DNA of 9,698 nt from CAVPRW01 sp046727435 [NCBI: bacterium] (GTDB lineage: Bacteria; Tectomicrobia; Entotheonellia; J063): NCBI GenBank assembly GCA_046727435.1, contig JBKPCR010000504.1, forward strand, positions 1-9,698. Reading direction: 5' to 3'. Position numbers and translations under genes: made by a program. The notes under the pieces were generated by a model. That model saw only the letters and a program-made list of their open reading frames with translations, had not been told where the DNA came from and did no database searches. Of the stretch, positions 1-5,876 are shown piece by piece. Each line of letters opens with the position of its first letter. The stretch's first letter is position 1.

Positions 1-315
1 ATATTTCTTCAACGCTGCGAGGCCAGAGCGGGTTCTACTCCCAGCGTTCCGAGAGGTCCGTAGCCGATTACACGTCGAAAGACAGCAGGCAGAGACATGA
101 CTGGGCTTGATTGTAGTTAGTACAAGGCTCATCCCAGGTCAATGGTGAGAATGAGAGGTGGCAGGCGGTCTCGAACCCTGAGATAGCCGTTCAGGGAAGG
201 CGGCCGCTCGTGGGATCGGGTGAATGGGAATCACCAAAGGTTGAGAGGCCGCCACGCACGTGGGGTGCATGTGATGTGCTTGGGGTTCAAACGGACCAAT
301 GTGCCGCGAGCCGCA
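1..315. other. Left-edge stretch with no convincing gene
   Basis: I see no supportable gene here. Two plus-strand frames are open from the left edge (to stops at 98-100 and 108-110), so the C-terminal tail of a gene entering from the left cannot be excluded, but neither tail is recognisable. Two short inverted repeats are present: CCCTGA at 176-181 with TCAGGG at 191-196, and GGTGA at 219-223 with TCACC at 231-235. Neither is followed by a T-run on either strand, so neither is a normal intrinsic terminator. The stretch is the 3' flank of the minus-strand DinB gene, and a terminator for that gene would be expected here but is not obvious. Confidence 0.5.
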
Positions 316-765
316 TCATTTCGGGGCATCGAGCAGCTTGCGTGTCAGGATTACCTGCCCCATATGGTCCGAGACGTGGGAAACGCTGTTAATCAGAAAC
401 TTTACCGCTGGAGTTTCCCCATTCGGAGTTCTGATCGCACGAGTGAGGTCGGCCGTGGTCAGTTTGTCGAACGTCTCGCGTACCAGCTTCTCGACCTCCG
501 CACGACGTTGCACGAGCGCATCACGCGTCGCCCGATTGGCGAACTCGGCAGAGCGATCGCGGTTGACCGATTGCCCGCCCACACGTTCCGCCACCGAAAA
601 TATCTCTATTCCCATGATGTGGCTCATAAGGATGCCAATGGAGTTGGTATCCTTGCCTGACGGCTTCCAGTTGAGCTGGTCGTCGGTAAGTCCGTCTGAC
701 CACTTAAAGATCTCGTTGTTGACGTGCGCGAATAGTTCCCACAAGGCTTGGGCTTCAGCAATCAT
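316..765 (-). CDS. DinB-family (DinB/YfiT-like) putative metal-dependent protein
   Basis: A 149-residue protein of the DinB/YfiT-like four-helix-bundle superfamily, at the family's usual length. Such proteins are cytoplasmic, often bind a divalent metal through three histidines, and some are thiol-dependent S-transferases or damage-inducible proteins; the substrate cannot be told from sequence. The likely metal ligands are visible: H49 in the second helix (MSHIMG) and H130 and H134 near the C-terminus (SHVSDH), the spacing typical of the family. I chose the ATG at 765 because a strong ribosome binding site (AGGGAGGGGA) sits 5 bases upstream; a TTG at 801 would add 12 residues with no such signal. 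It is transcribed divergently from the LPS operon and is probably functionally unrelated to it. Fold call fairly sure, function unknown. Confidence 0.85.
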   Translation of the reverse strand: MIAEAQALWELFAHVNNEIFKWSDGLTDDQLNWKPSGKDTNSIGILMSHIMGIEIFSVAERVGGQSVNRDRSAEFANRATRDALVQRRAEVEKLVRETFDKLTTADLTRAIRTPNGETPAVKFLINSVSHVSDHMGQVILTRKLLDAPK

Positions 766-770
766 CTGTG

Positions 771-780
771 TCCCCTCCCT
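771..780 (-). promoter_or_regulatory. Ribosome binding site of the DinB-family gene
   Basis: On the minus strand this reads AGGGAGGGGA, a purine-rich Shine-Dalgarno sequence ending 5 bases before the ATG at 765. It decides the start against the in-frame TTG at 801. Confidence 0.7.
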
Positions 781-819
781 TAAGAGCCGCACGGATTTCA
801 ATTATCATGATCCTTCTCC

Positions 820-849
820 CTTATACTCCAAAGGGGGCATCGGGGACAA
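820..849 (-). promoter_or_regulatory. Candidate sigma70-type promoter for the DinB-family gene
   Basis: On the minus strand, a -35-like TTGTCC (849-844, 4 of 6 to consensus) is followed after 18 bases by a -10-like TATAAG (825-820, 5 of 6). Transcription would start near 813, giving a leader of roughly 50 bases before the ATG at 765. The -35 lies in the loop of a 9-bp inverted repeat (833-859). Inferred from consensus match only. Confidence 0.4.
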
Positions 850-859
850 GGATGCCCCC
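833..859. repeat. Perfect 9-bp inverted repeat over the DinB promoter
   Basis: GGGGGCATC (833-841) and GATGCCCCC (851-859) are exact reverse complements separated by 9 bases. On the minus strand the candidate -35 falls in the spacer, and the 841-833 arm fills most of the -35/-10 gap, so a bound regulator would block polymerase. No T-run follows on either strand, so it is not a standard terminator. Operator is the more likely reading; a chance hairpin in GC-rich DNA is the alternative. Confidence 0.5.
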
Positions 860-1023
860 CCTGGTACCAGCTCAGGCTCTTCCAGACCTTGGACGATCTC
901 CGGCGCTATACAAGGAGCGACGAACCCAACAAGAGCGATTATCGCCCTGATTTGGACTCGCCCTTCCCGCCATAGAGACACACGCCACCGAAAGGAGTCG
1001 ACCATCACAGGTCGCCTCGGTCA

Positions 1024-1052
1024 TTGACAGCCCCCTCTGCCTGTGGTACTGT
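1024..1052 (+). promoter_or_regulatory. Candidate sigma70-type promoter of the LPS operon
   Basis: A perfect -35 TTGACA (1024-1029) is followed after exactly 17 bases by TACTGT (1047-1052), a weak -10 (3 of 6) directly preceded by TGG, which fits an extended -10 (TGn). Transcription would start near 1059, leaving a leader of about 47 bases before the first operon gene at 1106. It is overlapped by an inverted repeat (1024-1055). It is the only good promoter-like sequence seen before the eight-gene run. Confidence 0.5.
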
Positions 1053-1055
1053 CAA
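1024..1055. repeat. TTGACAG-N18-CTGTCAA inverted repeat over the operon promoter
   Basis: TTGACAG (1024-1030) and CTGTCAA (1049-1055) are perfect 7-bp reverse complements 18 bases apart. The left arm contains the -35 and the right arm overlaps the -10. Bases just outside and inside the arms do not extend the pairing. It could be an operator; part of the match is forced by the -35 itself, so chance is possible. Confidence 0.4.
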
Positions 1056-1105
1056 GCGTCTCAAGAAGGTGAGATGCCCTCAGACAGCGATGGAGAGCGC
1101 GTTCG

Positions 1106-2134
1106 ATGCAGCAGTTATCGCCAGACCTCGAGGCCGTATTAGTAATCGGCCCTAATTGGATTGGCGACGCGATCATGAGTACGCCAGCGTTGGCGAATCT
1201 GCGGCGGGGACTACCCAAGGCGACGATCGATCTCCTCGTGCCCCGCCACGTGGCGCCGTTGTTCGACGACCACCCCCATATCGATCGGGTGGTGATCCGC
1301 GATAAGCGACAGCCACGGCGCACGCGCCTGGCGCAGATCATCGCCTTGCGTCGTTGCAGGTACGGGATGGTATTGTTGTTGCCGAACTCATTCCACGCGG
1401 CGTTGGATGCCTGGTTGGTGAGGTCGCCGATACGGCTAGGCTATGCCACAGACGGGCGCCGATGGTTGCTCACGCATGCAGTGCCTGCCGCAGAAGGGCA
1501 CCCACCTCATCAGATCGACGCTTATCTGAAGCTGGTCGCGGCGTTGGGGCTGCCGATCGTCGAGCGCGTGCCAGCGCTGGCACCGACGATGCGAGCCGAA
1601 GTGGAGGCGGAGCACCTCTGGGCCGCCCAGGGCTGGGGGCGTCAAGACCTGGTCGTTGGCATATGTCCGGGGGCTGCCTTCGGGCCAGCGAAACGCTGGT
1701 GGCCCGAGCGTTTTGCCGCGTTAGCGGATCGGTTGATCGCGTCAGGCCGCTTTCGCGTGGTCTTTTTCGGTAGTCCCGATGAGGTCCCACTCGTGGAACT
1801 GATCCGATCGCAGATGACCCACGACGCGGTATCACTCGCGGGCCAGGATACACTGGGGTCATTCATGGCCTTAGCGGCCCGTTGCGCTGTGGTGATCGCC
1901 AACGACTCAGGCTCGATGCACATCGCGAATGCCGTTGGGACCCGCGTTGTGGCGCTCTTTGGGCCAACCGATCCACGTCGGACAGCTCCCAGTGCCGCGC
2001 CTGCCACGGTGCTGTATCGCGATCTGGCCTGTTCCCCGTGTTTCCGCACCACATGCCCCTACTCAGACCATCCCTGTATGCGCTCCATCGAGGTCGACGA
2101 CGTCTATCGAGCGGTGTTGGATATCCTCGGGTGA
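1106..2134 (+). CDS. waaF: LPS heptosyltransferase II-like glycosyltransferase (GT9)
   Basis: A 342-residue GT-B enzyme of family GT9, the normal length for WaaF. WaaF transfers L-glycero-D-manno-heptose from ADP-heptose to the first heptose of the LPS inner core, at the cytoplasmic face of the inner membrane. Seen: the N-terminal heptosyltransferase signature VIGPNWIGDAIMSTPAL (residues 13-29) with the likely catalytic base D21; the C-terminal donor-site motif NDSGSMHIANAVG with D267 and H272, followed by ALFGPTDP; and a cysteine-rich end (CSPCFRTTC) common in bacterial GT9 proteins. Start: ATG at 1106 with GGAGAG 8 bases upstream. It is the first gene of the operon, 11 bases before the heptosyltransferase I-like gene. 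Family sure; the exact acceptor (second or a later heptose) is inferred from similarity of motifs. Confidence 0.88.
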   Translation: MQQLSPDLEAVLVIGPNWIGDAIMSTPALANLRRGLPKATIDLLVPRHVAPLFDDHPHIDRVVIRDKRQPRRTRLAQIIALRRCRYGMVLLLPNSFHAALDAWLVRSPIRLGYATDGRRWLLTHAVPAAEGHPPHQIDAYLKLVAALGLPIVERVPALAPTMRAEVEAEHLWAAQGWGRQDLVVGICPGAAFGPAKRWWPERFAALADRLIASGRFRVVFFGSPDEVPLVELIRSQMTHDAVSLAGQDTLGSFMALAARCAVVIANDSGSMHIANAVGTRVVALFGPTDPRRTAPSAAPATVLYRDLACSPCFRTTCPYSDHPCMRSIEVDDVYRAVLDILG

Positions 2135-2145
2135 GGCCGGTGAAC

Positions 2146-3273
2146 ATGGCGACACGTCATGTGTATGAACGGATCCTGGTCGTCAAGTTGAGTGCCATCG
2201 GTGATATCGTCCATACACTGCCGGCCGTGGCCGCGCTGCGGCGCGCCTATCCAGAGGCCTGGCTAGCGTGGTTGGTGGAGAGGGCAGGGGCCAGCCTGCT
2301 GCGCGGCAATCCCGATCTCGATGAATTGATCACCGTCGATACGCGTGCTTGGCGAGCGAATTGGTGGGTGGGACTGCGACACATCTGGTACGTCACCCGC
2401 CACCTCAGGCGGGCGAGCTTTGATCTGTGTATCGATTTCCAGGGCCTGTTCAAGAGCGCGCTGTTCGCTTATTGCAGTGGCGCACCGCGACGGTTGGGTT
2501 TCCCGCGTCAGATGTGTCGCGAGCCCCTGAGCACAGTCTTCACCAATATGCATGGACCACTCGTCGATCCGCGCGTGCACGTCGTGGACCAATCGGTGCA
2601 GCTGCTGCAAGCGCTTGACGTGACTACGACGGAGCGTCGCTTCACCATCCCGCTCACCGAGGCGGATGCACACTTCGCTGAGCGGGTGTGGAGAGAATTG
2701 GGGCTGAGATCGGATGTGCCGGTCGTGGTTTTATGCCCCGGCGCGGCATGGAAGACCAAGCAGTGGGGGGAGCTGAACTTCGCTCGACTCAATGATGCGC
2801 TAATTCGTCGCTTCCAGGTGAGAACTCTGCTCACCTGGGGACCAGGCGAGGAGTCCCTCATTCAACGTGTGGTGCGCGCCACGGCCTATACCCCGGCCAT
2901 TGCCCCGGCCACCACGCTGTTGCAACTGGCTGCCCTGATCGCACGTAGCCGGCTCTTTGTCGGCGGCGATACTGGACCGCTGCATCTTGCGGCCGCAGTC
3001 GGTACACCGACGGTGGCCCTCTTCGGCCCATCAAGCCCACAGCGTAATGGGCCATACGGATCAGGGCATGTGGTCTTGCATCGAGAACTTCCTTGTAGCC
3101 ACTGCTACCAGCGGACCTGCAATCATTGGGAGTGCCTCCCGGGCATCGAGGTTGATATGGTCGTCAACGCGGTGGGCAGCCTCCTCGAAAAGGATGGGTC
3201 GGATGGATTGGGACGCAACGGTCGCACATCCCTCACCCCCCCCAGAAATCTCCCTAGTCGTCCCCGCCTATAA
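2146..3273 (+). CDS. waaC: LPS heptosyltransferase I-like glycosyltransferase (GT9)
   Basis: A 375-residue GT9 enzyme. WaaC adds the first heptose from ADP-heptose to Kdo2-lipid A on the cytoplasmic side of the inner membrane. The WaaC-type N-terminus ILVVKLSAIGDIVHTLPAV (residues 10-28) carries the likely catalytic D20; the donor motif GGDTGPLHLAAAVGTPTVAL carries D275 and H280, followed by FGPSSP. Start: ATG at 2146 with GAGG 9 bases upstream, overlapping the stop of the preceding gene; no in-frame start upstream keeps the family N-terminus. Oddity: the recognisable fold ends near residue 350, and a polar, basic tail of about 25 residues (DGLGRNGRTS to the end) runs into the next gene, overlapping it by 71 or 80 bases. 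The acceptor assignment is inferred from the KLSAIGD/HTLP signature. Confidence 0.85.
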   Translation: MATRHVYERILVVKLSAIGDIVHTLPAVAALRRAYPEAWLAWLVERAGASLLRGNPDLDELITVDTRAWRANWWVGLRHIWYVTRHLRRASFDLCIDFQGLFKSALFAYCSGAPRRLGFPRQMCREPLSTVFTNMHGPLVDPRVHVVDQSVQLLQALDVTTTERRFTIPLTEADAHFAERVWRELGLRSDVPVVVLCPGAAWKTKQWGELNFARLNDALIRRFQVRTLLTWGPGEESLIQRVVRATAYTPAIAPATTLLQLAALIARSRLFVGGDTGPLHLAAAVGTPTVALFGPSSPQRNGPYGSGHVVLHRELPCSHCYQRTCNHWECLPGIEVDMVVNAVGSLLEKDGSDGLGRNGRTSLTPPRNLPSRPRL

Positions 3274-3982
3274 CGAAGCGGAGAGTCTCATCCCGCTCGC
3301 CTCGGCGATTACCGAGACGCTCGCGGCGCATGACGTATCATACGAGCTCCTCTTTGTGGATGACGGCAGTAGGGATCACACGGCGCAGGTGTTGCGCGAG
3401 CTCACTGCGAAGCACCTCGAGGTGCGTACCATCCGTCTCCGACACAACGCTGGACAAAGTGCCGCGCTGGATGCTGGCTTCAAAGAGGCCCGCGGGCGAG
3501 TCGTAGTCACCCTTGATGCCGACCTGCAGAACGATCCGCGTGATATCCCGCGTGTGCTGGAGATGCTCAAAGATTACGATGTCGTCTGTGGCATTCGACA
3601 GGGTCGGCAAGATACCTGGCTGCGGCGGATGTCCTCCACGTTGGCGAATGACCTCCGACGACGCGTCTTGCACGATGACATCGTCGATGTAGGCTGTTCG
3701 CTGCGGGCCTATCGACGCCACTGCCTGGCGTCCATCAAACTGTACAACGGCATGCATCGGTTTCTCCCAGTGTTGTTACAGATCGAGGGGTTTCACATCG
3801 GCCAGGTACCGGTGCGTCATCATCCTCGCCAGCATGGGCGGTCGAAATATAACATGCGCAATCGTGCCTGGCGGGCCTTGCTGGATCTCTTGGCGGTGCG
3901 CTGGATGCAGAGTCGTCAACTCCGCTACGAAATCATTGAGCCCGAGTCCGACGCTAGTGGGGCAAGGGATGGCCGATGTTAG
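3203..3982 (+). CDS. Family 2 glycosyltransferase, dolichyl/undecaprenyl-phosphate sugar synthase-like
   Basis: A 259-residue GT-A fold enzyme resembling DPM1/ArnC/GtrB-type synthases, which transfer a sugar from a nucleotide donor to a polyprenyl phosphate at the cytoplasmic membrane surface. Seen: SLVVPAYNEAESL (residues 17-29), the nucleotide-binding FVDDGSRD (51-58), the metal-binding DADLQNDP (105-112), and the basic HHPRQHGRSKY (206-216) typical of this group. The two C-terminal membrane helices of ArnC and GtrB are absent, so it looks peripheral, as in the shorter DPM1 type. Start: ATG 3203 has AAAAGG 9 bases upstream; ATG 3194 (three residues more) abuts that signal. Both place it inside the end of the heptosyltransferase gene. 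Its stop overlaps the PAP2 start by 7 bases. It probably supplies a lipid-linked sugar to the ArnT-like protein downstream; the sugar is unknown. Confidence 0.83.
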   Translation: MDWDATVAHPSPPPEISLVVPAYNEAESLIPLASAITETLAAHDVSYELLFVDDGSRDHTAQVLRELTAKHLEVRTIRLRHNAGQSAALDAGFKEARGRVVVTLDADLQNDPRDIPRVLEMLKDYDVVCGIRQGRQDTWLRRMSSTLANDLRRRVLHDDIVDVGCSLRAYRRHCLASIKLYNGMHRFLPVLLQIEGFHIGQVPVRHHPRQHGRSKYNMRNRAWRALLDLLAVRWMQSRQLRYEIIEPESDASGARDGRC

Positions 3983-4569
3983 ATGCCCTGTTGGGGTGGG
4001 ATGAGCGCATTTTTCGCCTGCTCAATGGGAATTGGCTCAATCCCATCCTTGACCACTTGTTACCATTTGCGACCGATGCTGGGAATTTTATGCTGCCATT
4101 TGTCGTGGCCGCCATCGTCATCGTGTTGGTGGGTCGCGTGCGCGGGGTACGCTTCCTGGTGCTGGCGGTGGTCAGCGTCGTGGTCGCGGATGCGATCGGC
4201 ACGCATATCTTCAAATATGAATTCGGGCGGGCACGCCCATGCATCGCGCTTGAGGATGTTCGGCAGCTGGTGGGCTGCACGAAACTCCCCTCATTTCCCT
4301 CCAATCATGCCGTCAATGCCAGTGTCCTCGCGACCCTTGCCACCCTCTACATGCCGCGGTTATGGCTACCGGCGGCGGCATTGGCTATGCTGGTCGGGTA
4401 TTCCCGCGTGTACGTCGGCGTCCATTATCCACTCGATGTCCTGGCCGGCAGTGTGTTGGGCATCGTCGTCGCTCTGGCGTTCTCTGGGGTCATGAACTTC
4501 GTATGGCCCCTCGCCTCAGAGCCAGCCAAGCGCCGGCGCCTTTTCCCCATCAAGATGGGGAATAGCTAG
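3976..4569 (+). CDS. PAP2-family membrane phosphatase (lipid phosphatase/phosphotransferase)
   Basis: A 197-residue integral membrane protein with about five hydrophobic segments and all three PAP2 acid-phosphatase motifs: K80-x6-R87-P88, P108-S-N-H111, and S143-R144-x5-H150-x3-D154. H150 is the expected phosphohistidine nucleophile, H111 the general acid, and D154 part of the relay. Such proteins face the periplasm and act on lipid phosphates: lipid A (LpxE/LpxF/LpxT types) or undecaprenyl pyrophosphate (PgpB/BacA-like role). The operon context favours lipid A dephosphorylation or recycling of the polyprenyl carrier; sequence alone cannot separate these. Start: ATG 3976 with AAGGGA a few bases upstream, overlapping the previous stop by 7 bases. 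An 8-bp hairpin (4543-4562) lies at the very end of the reading frame. Confidence 0.88.
   Translation: MLDALLGWDERIFRLLNGNWLNPILDHLLPFATDAGNFMLPFVVAAIVIVLVGRVRGVRFLVLAVVSVVVADAIGTHIFKYEFGRARPCIALEDVRQLVGCTKLPSFPSNHAVNASVLATLATLYMPRLWLPAAALAMLVGYSRVYVGVHYPLDVLAGSVLGIVVALAFSGVMNFVWPLASEPAKRRRLFPIKMGNS
4543..4562 (+). other. Perfect 8-bp hairpin at the 3' end of the PAP2 gene
   Basis: TTCCCCAT (4543-4550) and ATGGGGAA (4555-4562) pair exactly around the tetraloop CAAG, just before the PAP2 stop at 4567-4569. No T-run follows on either strand, so this is not a classical terminator. In the mRNA it would sit before the start region of the O-antigen ligase-like gene and could pause transcription, stabilise a processed 3' end, or modulate translation downstream. 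Confidence 0.5.
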
Positions 4570-4613
4570 AGGCCCATGGAACAACCGTCGATCGAGGCCC
4601 CGGAACCATCACG

Positions 4614-5876
4614 ATGGCAGAATCGCTCAAACCGGAATGGTCGCACGTGCGCCTGATGTGCCGCATTCAGCCGAGAACCGTGACGCGGCCCTCGTCGGCA
4701 CAGGTCTTGGATCGCATCATCGACGTGGCCATCGTGGTATTTCTCATCTGTTCGGTGGTGTCCATCACAGCGGCGCAGGCCGCCATCTTGGTGGCGCAGG
4801 CCGCCTGGCTTGTCAAGTTGGTGCGCGCACCAAACGACCGAGTCCTGCACTTCCCGTTGCTCCTGCCAATGGCGACATTTTACCTGGCGTCAGTCCTCGC
4901 CTCCGCGACGGCGATGGATCCGTGGCTTAGCTTCAAAGACCTCCGCAATATCTTCGAGCCAGTGTTTTTTTTCTTGCTGGTGAATCACGTCAGTGGTGAT
5001 GAGCGCGCCACTACTTTCAGTTATATACTGATTGCAGCAGCAACTCTGATGGCGGTCTATGGCCTCACGCAATCCATGGCCGAAGGCGCTGCCTTCCGTG
5101 TGCATGGGACGATGAGTATCTATATGACGTTTGCCGGCATCCTGATGCTGAGCGCGCTCGTGGTCATGGCCCAACTACTGTTCTTCCCACGGGGCCGATG
5201 GATCTGGGGGCTAGTTGGCTCGCTAGCGTTGCTGATCGCTGCTCTGGTGATGACGCACACCCGCGGCGCCTGGATTGGATTCGCTGCAGGGGGCGCTCTC
5301 ATCTTGGGTTGCCGCCAAAAGCGTCTTCTCCTGGCACTGCCGGTGGTGGCAGTGGCGATTTTTCTGGCCGCGCCCGAAGCTGTCCGGGTACGTATTCGCA
5401 GCATCATCGACCCACAGGATGTAACCGCCAGGGAACGCCTGTACATGTGGGGCACTGGGGTCCAGATCGTGCGGGACCACCCTTGGACCGGCGTCGGAAT
5501 CAATGGGGTCAAAGGCGTCTATCAAGCGTATAAACATCCCAACGCCGTGCGAGATCAACGCGCGCATTTGCACAGCAATCTCTTCCAGATCGCCGCTGAA
5601 CGAGGCCTCATCGGAGTGGCCTGCTGGCTGTGGATTTGGGTGGCTTTTTATCGTCAGGCGTGGATAATTTTCCGCGGCCTGAAACCCGGTACCCCCCGGG
5701 CCTCGGCGCTGGTCGTCGGCAGCTTGGCTAGCATCACAGGGTTTCATGTCGCCGGCCTGTTTGAGTTTACCTTCGGGGACTCCGAGGTCATCATGCTGGT
5801 CTATTTTCTCATGGCTCTCCCTTATGTTGTGATGGGGGTGGAGCGAAAGGCACGAGTGCATGGGACGGAAGTCTGA
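4614..5876 (+). CDS. O-antigen ligase-like polytopic membrane protein (WaaL/Wzy_C family)
   Basis: A 420-residue protein with about ten hydrophobic segments and a large hydrophilic periplasmic loop around residues 255-325, the layout of the WaaL/Wzy_C superfamily. WaaL joins undecaprenyl-PP-linked O-polysaccharide to lipid A-core on the periplasmic side. Seen: THTRGAWIGF with R217, and DHPWTGVGIN (288-297) followed by HLHSNLFQIAAERGLIG with H318 and H320 (ligases need a conserved Arg and a loop His). Wzy polymerases share this fold, so ligase is favoured by the core-gene context but not proven. Start: ATG 4614 has only a weak signal (GGA 9 bases upstream). ATG 4656 (M15) is an alternative, and its A is the last base of the stop of a 26-codon frame beginning at 4576. 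The gene end overlaps the next gene by 17 bases. Confidence 0.78.
   Translation: MAESLKPEWSHVRLMCRIQPRTVTRPSSAQVLDRIIDVAIVVFLICSVVSITAAQAAILVAQAAWLVKLVRAPNDRVLHFPLLLPMATFYLASVLASATAMDPWLSFKDLRNIFEPVFFFLLVNHVSGDERATTFSYILIAAATLMAVYGLTQSMAEGAAFRVHGTMSIYMTFAGILMLSALVVMAQLLFFPRGRWIWGLVGSLALLIAALVMTHTRGAWIGFAAGGALILGCRQKRLLLALPVVAVAIFLAAPEAVRVRIRSIIDPQDVTARERLYMWGTGVQIVRDHPWTGVGINGVKGVYQAYKHPNAVRDQRAHLHSNLFQIAAERGLIGVACWLWIWVAFYRQAWIIFRGLKPGTPRASALVVGSLASITGFHVAGLFEFTFGDSEVIMLVYFLMALPYVVMGVERKARVHGTEV

Larger units (their letters stand above)
766..1105. other. Divergent regulatory region between the DinB gene and the LPS operon
   Basis: A 340-base stretch between two divergently transcribed genes. 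It holds one candidate promoter for each direction, each overlapping an inverted repeat (listed separately). A minus-strand open frame covers 805-1008 (67 codons, with a short hydrophobic segment in the middle), but it covers the candidate DinB promoter, has only a weak ribosome binding site and resembles no family I know. I therefore treat the stretch as non-coding. No tRNA, riboswitch or T-tract terminator is visible. Confidence 0.5.

Noticed and set aside
2-100. Open frame from the left edge as the tail of an upstream gene
   Set aside because: About 32 codons with no recognisable motif, and a second frame is equally open, so it cannot be assigned.
160-182. tRNA-like T-loop box (GGTTCGAGACC on the minus strand)
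   Set aside because: Only two of the five T-stem pairs form, and no anticodon or acceptor stem can be found around it.
176-196. CCCTGA/TCAGGG hairpin as a terminator for the DinB gene
   Set aside because: Only 6 bp, no T-run on either strand, and more than 100 bases past the stop codon.
805-1008. Minus-strand 67-codon frame with a short hydrophobic segment
   Set aside because: It has a weak ribosome binding site and no recognisable family, and it lies over a candidate promoter and a perfect palindrome; best read as a chance frame.
299-1027. Plus-strand 242-codon frame opposite the DinB gene
   Set aside because: Low-complexity Ser/Arg-rich translation antisense to a gene with clear family motifs and a good ribosome binding site; a shadow frame.
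5223-5861. Minus-strand 212-codon frame inside the ligase-like gene
   Set aside because: Antisense to a well-supported membrane protein, with a His/Asp/Pro-rich composition typical of reversed GC-rich coding DNA.
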